A DNA stretch of 64,000 nt from Chondrus crispus (taxonomy: Eukaryota; Rhodophyta; Florideophyceae; Gigartinales; Gigartinaceae). The first letter of the stretch is position 1. The number at the start of each line of letters is the position of its first letter. A program made the translations under genes and the position numbers. Location of the stretch: contig NW_005178495.1 of assembly GCF_000350225.1 (NCBI RefSeq), positions 144,295-208,294 on the forward strand. The letters are read 5' to 3'. Shown piece by piece: positions 29,999 to 40,760 of this stretch. The notes below the pieces were generated by a model that saw nothing but the letters and a program-made list of their open reading frames with translations, did not search any database and was not told the origin of the DNA.

Positions 29999-31859
29999 TT
30001 ATTGTTTTCCGTACGCACTTAGCACGGGAATTCTTTCGCCGCAATGGGCGAAAGAATTCCCGTAGTCCAGGAACAACTCCTCGCCAGTGCTGATTTCCTG
30101 TAGGGTCTCAATGATGACAAGCCGGTTCGAGCGAAGCTTATTTTTGCTTGGAGAAGCCACTGATTCCACAAATCGGACATTTGCTGTACCGGAGTGCTTG
30201 GCATGACACTCTTCCACATCCTTGTCATCCGGAAGATACCGCGGATTATTGATGTAGCCTGCGACCCAAAACGGTGCCGGGACAATGAATATGGGATGCT
30301 CCTTATTCTCGGCGTCAACTGCATTACTGCTCAGTTGAACGGCCTTTTCAGCGAATCGCTTTTTTTGAACCCCTAGAGTACCACTCCAGTAAACTTTAGT
30401 GGTTGCATTTGACCACTCAAGTTCTTGTATACCACTGTCCTGTAGTAGGTGAGAATATCTTCTCCCTTCTTGAAAGAACGCATAGCAATAACGCCGCTCC
30501 CAGCAGAAGTATGCCTTATCGTGGACTCGCAAACAACGAAACCTTTCGCGGCAGCCTCCAGGCTCATAAGAGCCTCTGCGTCCACTGTATCGAGATATGC
30601 CCTATAATTGCTCGGCCATAAGTCCGGAGGAGTATTCTTGTACAAGAGTGCCAAGTCCACAATACCATTCATGCACGATAGATAACAGTGAACATGTATG
30701 GGGAGCCTCTGAAAAATCGGTAGGCAGGGAGGTGCGTCCCACAATGATTCATGCTGTGCAGCTTCCCTAGCTTCCAAGTTGTGGTGAGCCAAGAATACAA
30801 TAGCAAAGTCAATCTCCTCGACAGAAGCAGTGATATACGATACTGGCAAGATGAGCTGTTTCGCAAAGGTTTGAAGGAATCTTACAACCGCGATCTCGAT
30901 GCATCTTTCATCGAAATCGCAACCAACAAACTTTCGATGCATCGGTAGAATGAGGCACGCCTTCGCTGTTGGGAAATCCCTCCGTATGGGTCGAACACAA
31001 TATCACCAGCTTGGGAGAACCTTGAAACCATCTCCATCATCAGTCGGATGCTCTTCTGCTCTGGTCGAAGGAACATTCGGACATTCTCATCCACTGAAAT
31101 GTGATCACTCCCTCCTTTTGACATAGAGCTATTCCCAGCTTCTGTGAACATTACACGCTCATCACCCTCAATGCCAGGTATCCCGTCAACACAATTTGTC
31201 CATGCCGCGTGTCGAGATGTAAAATACTCATGAGGTATGTAATTGATTTGCTCGAGTTCATCCTTAAACTCCAAGCCTCGTTTCCATAAATGAATCGCCG
31301 TCTGCACAATTGACATGTGGTTGCATCCCTTCCGATGCCGTTTCTGGAAGTAGTGACCCGGTGCCCGTACGAAGTTGAGGGGGATTCTTTCAACGTGGAA
31401 TACCTCCTCCTAGACTTGTCTCAACGGCTGTGAGACATCATCTTCATCAATACCGTTCTTGAGGCGCTTATGATTCTTAAGCATGAAATACCACTCTGCG
31501 AACTGGAGGGCTGAGCAAGAGACAATCCCGTGTCCACCCGGTTTGAGAACACGGTCGAAGATAGCAACACACTCCGACATGTCAGATACGGAAAGCTTGA
31601 GATGGCTGGAGTTGGGAGATTCCACCTCCCTGCACATGTTACAGGGAGGGTATGTCAAGATGAGTTTCACCTTTCCATCTAGGTAGAAGCCACTCTCTTC
31701 TGCATCTGTCTCAAGGACATCCGTCATTGGGACGTCGTGAATACAGCAGAAAAAACTCATCGTCTTCATGACCCTGTCGTAGGCGAGCTGATACCGCTCG
31801 TCACCCCTTGCTCCAGAAGTTTTATGACGCTTTGCTGGTCTGGTATCCTGAGGATCCAT
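29999..31859 (-). pseudogene. DNA-methyltransferase-like / SET-domain fusion, broken
   Basis: On the minus strand: KLILTYPPCNMC (the place of the catalytic DPPY motif, here Y-P-P-C), FDRVLKPGGHGIVSCS, FHVERIPLNFVRAPGHYF, MVSRFSQAGDIVFDPYGG (SAM-binding motif I) then FVGCDFDERCIEIAVVR, the layout of a beta-class N6/N4 DNA methyltransferase. A linker follows, then a SET domain: SGVIAMRSFKKGEDILTYY, YINNPRYLPDD, NVRFVESV, LVIIETLQEISTGEELFLDYG. Breaks: TAG at 31410, frameshifts near 30960 and 30375. The 17-bp hairpin at 30024-30063 garbles the residues after the SET DYG. The fusion implies linked DNA and histone methylation (inference). The catalytic motif changes suggest the DNA-methyltransferase half was already dead. 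Confidence 0.75.
30024..30063. repeat. 17-bp hairpin in the SET coding end
   Basis: ACGGGAATTCTTTCGCC and its perfect inverse GGCGAAAGAATTCCCGT, with a 6-base loop. In coding direction the first arm encodes the conserved SET end (DYGNSFA) and the second arm replaces the expected continuation. Confidence 0.95.
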
Positions 31860-31976
31860 AGGGACTCTATTACCTTATTCCTTGATAACCCATTCTTCAT
31901 CTTCGTCCTGCGATATTTCCATTGCGCCTATATCAACGGTGTCTTCATAATTGCCCATAGAATCGACGTCAATAGC

Positions 31977-32606
31977 TGTTGTGCACTGAGGGGGAAGGGT
32001 GGGATCCTCCTCTGGCAGAGCGCGCGCGTTTGGGGGGCGCGTGTAGGGGATTATCGGGAGACCACCCGTAAGGGACCGGTACGGGGCCGGGCGCGAAGCG
32101 CAGTTGGGAAAGTAAGGGAAAAAGTGGGGCAAGTAGAGCCCAGGAGGGCCAGAGCGGTAGGGACAGCTGTCGCGCGGAGAGCCGGGCGTATCGGGACGAC
32201 TCGCGCGGTAGAGATAGGTGGGAATCGGGACGCAGATGGCTCGCAGGGTACCGTCGTAGGACGGGGACCGACGCCAGGCTACGACTCCGTTCCAGAAACC
32301 CGAGTTGTAGATCCAAAGCTTCGTGAGGTTTTACTTAGGGTCGGACGTCGGCTATATACTAGCCGACGTCGGAGCTATAATTAATTAAACTAAAAATACT
32401 AAATTGAACGACTGCGGCGATTTTTCCGGAGGAACTCCTCTTGGGGAGGTATGACAACCATTACACGTGGGGAATGACACCTGGACACAGGGGCCGTGAT
32501 GCCTGGTTACACGTGGCGTGAGGTACACGTGTGCACCGGAGGGGGAGCCGCGCTGGCCGGGGACAGGTGTCCCGAATGAGAAGATGAGGGGTGTCAGTGC
32601 ACTACA
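31977..32606 (-). repeat. gypsy-2 3' LTR
   Basis: 630 bp; matches 44374-44756 plus 47983-48231. It contains CTATATACTAGCC, the empty version of the Harbinger target site. A purine tract (AAAGAGGGGGGCTA on the minus strand, 32607-32620) abuts it. Confidence 0.95.
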
Positions 32607-33777
32607 TAGCCCCCCTCTTTGAGTAGAGAGTCCTCGCGAACGCTAATTCTGGCATCCAATGGATCGCCGGTGGTCACTTTCGGGACATCGTCGCCGTATT
32701 CGATTGCGACGCACCGTCTTCTTTGCGAAACGACCGAGGCCCCGGTGCGAGGCCACGTCTTCGCGCCACGGACCTGAGCTTCGTACCCGCGCACTTGCCG
32801 ATGTCCACGCGCGCGACATTGTCCCGCGCTTCCTTCGGCGTGTCATGAGCACGCCCTTGGTGCACGTGTCTCCTCGCTCACGACCGCGGCGGTTCACGCA
32901 CGTTCCTGTCGTCGCGTCCTGAGCGCGTCCCGGCGCACGCGCCTTGTCCTGCGCACGAGCACGCCTCTTACGCATGCGTACTTGCCATGGTCGTGAGCGC
33001 GTAAGCCCATCCACCGGTCTTATTATTCGCGAGCGCGACGTTTCGCGCACGCTCCTTTCTTCGCGTTCGCGCGCGCGGTGCGACACCACGAGTCGGAGGT
33101 GCGTCGCAACGAGCGCGCGGGGCGTCTCCGAGGACACGAGGGTGACAGATACTCGAACGGGCGCGGGGAGAGACTGGTCAGCCCGATCCGAGGGTAGGAG
33201 CTACTCGAGCTCTGGTTGGCTCTACGTGGACAGGTGTCCCGACCGGGGGCAAATGTCCCGGCACAGGGGCCGTGAGTCGCGGCAGTACGTATGTCCCATA
33301 AACTCCCCTTAATCCAGACCGTCCCCGCGAATTCTAATTATGGCGGTCCGTGTACCGCCGGGGAATTTCTCGATCCCCGGCAGCCAGGACCGGAGGCGAA
33401 ACGAAGAGGCGGAACGTAGATGGCGGGGGCGTATAGGGGGCCGCGCGTCTCTGGGGATGGGCCGGCGGTCGCCGGCCCGCGGCGACGACTCACGTTTCTT
33501 CTCGTGGAACCGCCATACTCCGGCGCGCAACGCCGTGCGCACGACGCGTGAGGTACGCTGTAGCAACCCGTCCCCCTTGACACGGCCGGGACTCGGACTT
33601 CGGAGAGCGGATCTTTGACCCGATCCCGTACTGTACCCCGACGCGAGCGAGATGCACGCACCGGTTTACTCCCTGGAAGGGGTTTCGCCCTCTCAGGGCG
33701 AGCTGTGGCCCCGACCCCGGGACTTATGGGGTCGGAACTTGTAGGACGATGCGCTACTCTTTGAGCGAGCCCCTTTC
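32607..33777. other. gypsy-2 internal non-coding, CpG-rich
   Basis: Rich in CGCGCACG-type words, with overlapping Arg-rich ORFs on both strands that look like composition artefacts. It lies between the 3' LTR and the accessory ORF and should hold that ORF's promoter. Confidence 0.5.
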
Positions 33778-35262
33778 ATGGCGCCGGAGGGTTTGCGCGA
33801 CGCGGAATTGATCCGTGCGTACGCGACGGCAACTGGGGAACTCTCTGGGGGTTTGAGCCTGCCAGCCGTCGGCTCTCCCGACTTCACGCACCGCCTGGTC
33901 GTGGAGCCGGCTTTGTTACGTCCGGAATTCAGACGGGTGAACACGGAGACCCGTGTGGCCTTCGTGGAATTAATTCGGCAACGTATACGCCGTACCCCCT
34001 GCAGCAGGCTCGTCCCTCGGGCTTGGAACCAGGACACTTGGGCGTATCGGGCGGATGGGGACCGGGGGTACGTTGCGAATCTGACACGGATATTTGATGA
34101 TCTCCGCATCCGGGAGGAGGAATCCTCGGTGGCCATGATGGCCTGGGACCGACCTCTGTTGCCAGAGAACTTCGCTCGATCCCCAGATCGGAGGCACGAC
34201 CTCGCAATGCATACCAAGCTCAAGTTTGAGCGACGCATGCATAATCGGACGGGGGTGTTCGTCGCATACGAATGAGTGGAGGTAAAGACATTCGAGCGGA
34301 CGGTGTTGAGCACGCGGTATCCTGAGGTTCCGGCTTGGCTTGCGCAGTATGAAGTCCCTGCGGACTTCGTTGCGGAAATTCCCCCGTGCGTGGTGTACTT
34401 TGGGCTGAGTCTCATGGAGGACCCTCAGTCCGCACGCTGGATGGTCTTCCTCAGCGAGTGGCTCGCCTTAGTTGCGCGGCGGTTCTTGAAGTACGCCCAC
34501 GAGGGGCGGTTGTTTATCCTCCCGACCATGGTCGTGGAGTGGTTGCACCAACTGGACTTGACGCGCATCCTGGGTAGCACAGAAGCACAGGGACACTTAC
34601 AGGTCCTCCTGACTCTCCACGGGGACATCGACTGGTCGCGCGGCCCTTACGCCCAGGGCCATCATTTTGACAACCCCCGGAGCAGGCACTACTCCCCTGG
34701 GAGACAGCATGACGCGGGGCGCCCGGACCGTGGCAACTGGGTCCGGCTCGAGAGCGGAACGCTCCGCCTGGACCTACCGGAATTTCTGAGGGGAGGGGAA
34801 GGGGTCGCCGAAGGTGGCCGCGGAGGGGGACGTTCTGGAGAAGTCCGGGTCGCGGAGCGAGAGGGCGAGGGTCGACGCGTCCGGCGTCGCGGAGTCGGTT
34901 TCGGGAAGGGTACTGAGGACCCCCGCCAGAGGGGGGTAGAGAGACGCCAGACAGCGACGATGACGGACGCGGAGCTTCGTAGGAGGTTGAATAACCCGCA
35001 GTGGCAAGCTCAGTTGTATCGTCTGATCGCGGAGGAGGCGACGGGGACTCGCGAGGTCGCCGGGGAGACGTCCGAGGTGGTCGTGCACGTGGCCTCCTCG
35101 TCACCGCTAGGGGACGCGGGGGCCACGATGACCCGGACGGCGCCCGCCTCGGTGGGGCCCGGGCCTGCGGAGGGGGGTTCCGCAGAACCGCCGCAGGTTG
35201 AGGAGGTGGAGGCGGTTCGCGAGGAAGACCTCGCAGACTACGGGGAGGAAAGCGACCCGTGA
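33778..35262 (+). CDS. gypsy-2 antisense accessory ORF, one in-frame UGA
   Basis: One frame of 495 codons, interrupted only by TGA at 34273-34275. The first part has RAWNQDTWAYRADGDRGYV and HNRTGVFVAYE; after the stop come RYPEVPAWLAQYEVPADFVAEIP, ARWMVFLSEWLALVARRFL, HGDIDWSRGP and HYSPGRQHDAG. A homologue at 56760-57237 (RYQRIPSWWSQYEVSQGFWAEIG, LWVVFLTEWCIKVAATLL, EGVDWDRVP, SFSPGRNHPAAG) reads through the stop position with sense codons, so UGA here is probably a mutation. Conservation shows that the frame is real. The C-terminal 130 residues are acidic and disordered. Function unknown; position is antisense, between pol and the 3' LTR, as for the H3-mimic gene of gypsy-1. Confidence 0.7.
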
Positions 35263-36691
35263 GATCGGATGATCCCCTCGACAGGTGAGCCGAGGGGATG
35301 GGGGCTCGCGGAGGGCGAGGATCAGCCGACGCGAGGTCGGAGGTGGACGTCACAGCTCGCTGCTGTGGGAGATTGCCAGTCAGCGCCCTCGCTGGAAGGG
35401 GAGCAGTTCTCGGATAGTCCGAGGAAATAAACGACGCAAGGTCGGTAGTAGAAGTCACCGCTCACTGCGGTGGTAAGGTGTCCGTCGGCGTCATCGCTGG
35501 ACGGGGGGCCGTTCTCGGATAGTCCGAGGGAGTAAGCGACGCGAAGGCGGTCGGGACCCCTGACTCTGTAGCTTGTTCCGCGAGTCGTATCGGTGGGTCC
35601 GCGTGCGGTCCGCGGCGTAGTTCCGGCCTACGATGGGGAGGGGTTGGACGACACGGAGGTCGGCTGTAGATTTCCTGATTCTGTAGACAAGGGGTTAGTA
35701 CGTCAGGGAACGAGTTGGACGATGAGGGGACGCGACGAAGCGCAGAACGACGACACGGCGACCCGCGAAGGCGGGTCGTCGGCCATTGGCGCGCCATTGG
35801 GGGAGTCGCGGAGGTCGTGGGCGGTACCACCGTCCGTCGAGCGGAAGAGGGGGGGCGCGGTGTCCCCCTTTCAGTGAGCCGAGGGTGACAATTCGCAGTT
35901 GCGCGCGCCGAACCCGCCGGCGGTCCCCAGGTGACGTTGCCCTTCGGAGGCAGGGAGGTCCATGCTGTCTGGGATGGCTACGTTACCTCCCTCCCAGCCA
36001 TATGGCGGGAGAGAGGCCATACGCGCTACCGGCGCGATGTACGCCACTTCTCCGTCGAGGAGCAAGTCTTCTGCGCTCTGGCGGGGGGCCGCGATTCCGC
36101 CCGACGCCGGCAGGAGCTCGTCTCGACGCGAGGATTTTCTCCCTGCGGAGTGGTGGTGGACCGCGAGAGCGCGGGATGTGGCACCTTGCCGGGCGTCGCG
36201 GCGAGTTCTCCGCGCCGCAAAAGGGGGCGGCTCCGTCGTTAGGGGGGTCGCGGGCTCGTCCCCATTGAAGCGGGGTCGACCCGTTACATGCAGCGCGTCG
36301 CGGAGACGCGTATCCCCCCCGTTGTCGCCGGGGGGGAAGGTGGGTCCACAGGGTTGTTCGCGCCGGAGCGCGCGCGGTTGCCGTCCCCGAGCGGGGAGCC
36401 GGTAAGTACCCGCTGTACGGCTGGGGAAGAGACACTGCCAACAAAAACCGAAGGGATGGGTCGCTGGTCCGTCCTCGTCCGGCAGGGAAACTTCCCGAAA
36501 ATTAGTGAAAATAAACCCACTTCAAAAAAATTCAAAAACTCCAAAAATCAAATGTAACAGGTGGGCGGCCGTGGTTGGCTGGCGGAGTGGCCCCGGAGGC
36601 GGTTCGCGCCGACGCGTTCCGCGTTTCCATGGGGCCGTACAGTTGGCCCTCGTACCTCATCAGGAGAGTACAGGGCCGCGCTCCAACCCGC
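35263..36691. other. gypsy-2 internal GC-rich stretch
   Basis: It contains repeated TTCTCGGATAGTCCGAGG(G/A) blocks at 35404 and 35511 (each a small CGGA-TAG-TCCG hairpin) and ACGCGA(A)GG words. No domain recognised; 3' ends of the accessory ORF and of pol should converge here. Confidence 0.5.
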
Positions 36692-37460
36692 TTAATTCTC
36701 GAGTCCGACGCTGTCGGGATGAGCCCATAGCGCGCGGTCGGGGATTGGTATCTGCTTTTTCCGGCAGTATCGCCCTACCGTGTTGTAGTCGATATGACGG
36801 GCGGGCTCCCAGGTCGACTCGGCGTCGCTGTACCCGTACCAACGTACGCGAAACAGGGAGAGCCCGTCATCTCCCGGCCCGTGCCCGGTTAGCGATTGCA
36901 CGACGTAGGCGTCGGTGGGGTCTCCCGCAGAGAAGGCAGGAGGTAGGGTCTGCCCCGATAGTATGCATAGTGGTACGCGAAAGGCGTCGGGATGGAACGT
37001 GCACTTCACGGCCAGGCGCACCGCACCAGACGAGATGAATGCGCGGTGAGCGGGGTCGGTCGCCAGGGGGCGGAGTGCCTGACGCGGCGGGGCGCGGGTG
37101 GCTCCGTAGGGTCCACTGTTGGCTCGTGGGGTTCCCTCGCCGTTTGCGAGCGCGTAACGGGACGCGTGTCCTTCGTTAGGGGCCTTGAGTCCGACAGCGG
37201 GGGGTGGTTCGCTGTTTCGGGGTGGTTCGCCCCGATTTGAGAGCGGAACCCAGCGAGACGCGCGAGGGCGTCCTCGGTTCCTCCGCCGATGACGGCTTCC
37301 ATCAGCCCCGGCGGGCGCGGCATTGCGAGCGCCCGTGTCGCGGGGGTCTCTTCTGAAGGGGTCGCGTCGGGGAGGTTTTCATCTTCCCCGTTTGAGGACC
37401 CCTGTCCCAGCGGGGGATCTGTCACGTTGCTACGCAGCGGCGGGAACCTGACGATTCGGT
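36692..37460 (-). pseudogene. pol: gypsy-2 integrase C-terminus with chromodomain
   Basis: The last frame (37021-36692) is a chromodomain: AYVVQSLTGHGPGDDGLSLFRVRWYGYSDAESTWEPARHIDYNTVGRY. The aromatic cage positions (Tyr of YVV, Trp and Tyr of RWYGY) are kept. Chromodomains on integrase are known to steer chromoviruses to methylated H3. Upstream (37460-37006) is a Pro/Ser/Thr-rich linker in another frame, so at least one indel lies near 37015. Confidence 0.85.
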
Positions 37461-37463
37461 GGC

Positions 37464-38030
37464 GAGTGTGGTATAACGGCAAACTAGATTTAGATCTAGA
37501 TTGGATCCCGCACTGTAGAGCCGGAGCTCTACAGTACGGACCCACACGTGTGCGCGACACGCACGTGTACTTTCAGCCCGATGCCTGACAGCGCTACAGT
37601 GCAGGCTGACCCGCACTACAGTAGCCCCCTACAGTACGTCGGTACTATAGTGTTATGATAGAATACTTTGTACATTAAATTCGCGAGCGACCGACGACGG
37701 AGAAAACGGACAAGCACGAGCTTGTCCACGACTCTCCGTCTAGGTCAGCTCTGCCGCTTACTCTACTAGACCGACCGGCCTACTCTAGTCTGTTCTAGGC
37801 CAGGGACCGCGCGGGCAAGGATGCGCCAGCACGCCAGCGAGCCCGGATCCGCCTCCGCCCGTCGGTACTGGATCGTCTACCAGTATCGCACCTGGGCGTC
37901 GAGGCGTAGATCCGTTCGCGGGTGCGCACGTCGGACCCGCTCGCGCGTGCGTGCGTCGGACCCGCTCGCGCGTGTGCGCGTCGGACCCGCTCGCGCGTGC
38001 GCGCGTCGGACCCGACCGCGCTCTACCACA
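37464..38030 (+). repeat. LTR-like insertion in gypsy-2 integrase
   Basis: It shares CTGTAGAGC/GCTCTACAG, the TGACAGCGCTACAGTGC block, a TTGTACATTAAAT box and GTCGGTACTGGATCGTC with the insertions at 24847 and 49373. Its 3' part (37915-38025) is a GC-rich tandem array, CGTCGGACCCGCTCGCGCGTGCG, four units. Ends and target duplication could not be fixed. Confidence 0.55.
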
Positions 38031-38104
38031 CTGCTAACAGGGCCCGCGCCCGGTCCCGTGTGTGAGTGGTGCTTCATCTCGTTCTCGGCGATCCGAGGTC
38101 TATA

Positions 38105-39481
38105 GGACTGGACGCATACACCCCTCTCCGCGGGGGTGTTAATGCTACAGCGAGGGAGCCGGTCCTTCAGTCCCGTCCCCCGTAAGATGGTGACGGTGTG
38201 GTCGTCCACCTGTACGACAGGGAAGGGTCCCTCGGTCCGCGGTGCGAGCTTATTGTTAACCCGGTCCTTGTCCGTTTTCTCTTCGGACCGTAGCGCAGCC
38301 TCGCGGTTCACGAGTACTTGATCCACCACCCGATAGTCCGGGGTGGGGTGGCGTATCCGATTATCGAAATCGTTCTTATACTGCCCCTGTCCGGCCAGCA
38401 AGTTGCGGCTGGCCGTCGACATCAGGCTGCGGAGCCACGCTAAATAGCGGATCTTGAATTGCGCCCTTGAGGCGGATGGGTCCAACAGCGGCGTTTGTTG
38501 CAAGGATAACGGACTCGGGGTCCGGGATAATACCAGGTCGAAAGGTCACATACCGACCATCCTGTTCGCCGTGCAATTATAGCCCTACGTCAGCGCGTCT
38601 GTGTACTGATCCCAGTCACGTTGATTATCGGCGAGATAATGCCGGAGGGTGGATACCAACGTCCGGTTGAAACTTTCCACCTGCCCATTCGTTTGGCGGT
38701 GATATGCCGTGGTAAACACGCTCTCAATTGAGAGTATCTTGCACACGGCGAGGAAAAACCTCGAGGTGAATTGTCCTCCGTTATCGGAGAGAAGTTTCAC
38801 TGGGGCGCCATATACGAACATCCAGCGGGAAATGAACGCTTGAGCAACCGTTTCAGCGGTAATCCTCTTGAGCGGGACCGTCCTGGTCAGCTTGGAGTAT
38901 CTGTCCGTCATCACCAAGAGGTAACGGTTTCCTCTTGGTGTACGGGGAAGCTCGCCGAGAATATCGATTGCGATGTACTCCAGGGGCCCTGACGGAGGAA
39001 ATGTCTTCAACTCAGAGTTGTCCTTCCGCAGTTTGATGCGTGCCTTCGCGCAGTCGGGACACATCCTTACGGTCGAGTAGGAGTCCACCGACATGCTTGG
39101 CCAATAAAACCGCTGTCTTAGCGTATAGAACAATCGCCTGCCTCCCGGGTGGCCGGAGGTGGCGGGATAATGCGACAAGTACAACAACCTTTCCCGGAGG
39201 GTTGTGGGTACTACGATCTGTTCCACACCGTCGAGGTGGGCTTTCCGGCAGACCAGCTCTTCCTGATTCACGAAGAATCGGGACCGGCGCAATTCAGCGA
39301 ACCCCTCCCCCTTCTCAAGACGGGAAGTCATCTCCTTACAAAATGGATCGGAGTGCTGTTCACGAGAGAAGTCTTCGTGGGTTATCGCGGCCATCGAGGC
39401 CGGGGGGTCCAGCGCGTAGCAGCCCGCGAAAAATGCCGACGTCGGTGTTGTCGTATGTCTCCTCTTGATGCTGAGGCTCAT
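38105..39481 (-). pseudogene. pol: gypsy-2 integrase (zinc site and DDE core)
   Basis: HYPATSGHPGGRRLFYTLRQ ... CPDCAKA is the HHCC site. The catalytic core has IDILGELPRTPRGN (Asp), LLSDNGGQFTSRFF (Asp) and GQVESFNRTLV (Glu). After WDQYTDALT two in-frame stops (TAG 38585, TGA near 38546) precede the typical continuation and the frame then runs to about 38105. It is out of frame with the RT ORF, so an indel lies in 39360-39481. Confidence 0.88.
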
Positions 39482-40742
39482 CGTCGAAATTCATGACGGA
39501 GTAGCAAGGAATTTCTTCGTCGATCGGAACAGTCGTACCCCCCGTAGATGGGATACGACTCAGCGCATCGGCGGGGCAGTTCTTGATTCTCTTCACGTAA
39601 GTTACGTCGAAGTCATATTCGGCAAGGCGCAAGCGCCACTGGGCAAGCCGGCCACTCGCATCGGCGAGGTTCATCAGCCACCGCAGGGAGTGGTGGTCGG
39701 TGTTGACCGTGAACTGCTCCCTTTCCAGGTATGGGCGGAGAGTCTGTACCGCCCATACGATGGCGAGGCATTCCTTCTCGGTTGTCGAGTAGTTGTGTTC
39801 CGCTGACGAGAGCGTGCGTGACCAATACCCGACAGTGTATCGGTGTTCATCTTCGTGGATCTGCAGTAGTGTGCAGCTCAACTGAGCGTCTGACGCATCC
39901 GTGTCCAGCGAGTAGGGGCGCCCCAGTCTTGGGAGTTTTAAGACTGGTGGCGAAATTAAGCACTCCTTCAGTGTCTGCAAGGCCGTGGTCTGCTCTTCAT
40001 CCAGATCAGGAAGGACATCCGGCTCTCCTTTTCGGAGCATAGCCGTAAGGGGCGCCGCTATCTTGGCGAAATGATCGACGAAACGTCGGTAAACATTACA
40101 CATTCCCAAGAACGAGCGCAGCTCGGTCTGGGTCCGTGGTTGAGTCCCTTCTGAGAGCGCTTTCACATTCTTCGGGTGGACTTCGAGTTCGCCCGGTCGA
40201 ATGATATGACCCAGGTACTCAACAGAGTCCTGAAAAAACTTGCACTTGTTAAGTCTAAGTGATAATCCCTCCTGCTGCAGAGCACGGAGTATTACGTTCA
40301 CATCCTTGAGGTGCGTGTCATAATCCTTGGAGAAGATTATAATATCATCTAGGCGGATGAGACAGCTCTTCCAGCGATAGTCTGAGAGGAGGCTATCCAA
40401 CATATGTTGAAAAGTGGCCTCCGCGTTCATCAACCCGAAGGGCATACGGTTGAATTGATACGTCCCGGCGTGGCACGTAAACCTGGTTTTCGGTCGATCC
40501 TCCTTGGCGACTTGAATTTGCCAGTACCCGGAGTTACAATCAAGGGTAGAAAAGACCTTGGCTTCCCCGAGCGTGTCAAGACACTCGTCCATGCGAGGGA
40601 TGGGGTACGTATCTCGCACGGTCAACGCGTTCAGCCGTCGATAATTGATGCAGAAACGGAGGGTCCCATCTGACTTGGGGATGAGCACGACGGGGGACGC
40701 CCATTCGGACTTGGACCGGGAGATTAACCCGCCAGTTAACAT
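39360..40742 (-). pseudogene. pol: gypsy-2 reverse transcriptase and RNase H
   Basis: RT motifs: VVLIPKSDGTLRFCINYRRLN, STLDCNSGYWQI, PFGLMNAEATFQ, and LIRLDDIIIFS at the catalytic site (Arg-Leu-Asp-Asp rather than the common Tyr-x-Asp-Asp). RNase H: YSLDTDASDAQLSCTLLQ and TDHHSLRWL. A TAA at 40761-40763 separates it from the upstream part in the same frame. Confidence 0.9.
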
Positions 40743-40760
40743 CTCGTCAACCCAGGCTTG

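Noticed and set aside
32643-33661. Arg-rich ORFs on both strands between the gypsy-2 3' LTR and accessory ORF
   Set aside because: CpG-rich composition opens all frames; no motif or homologue within the window.
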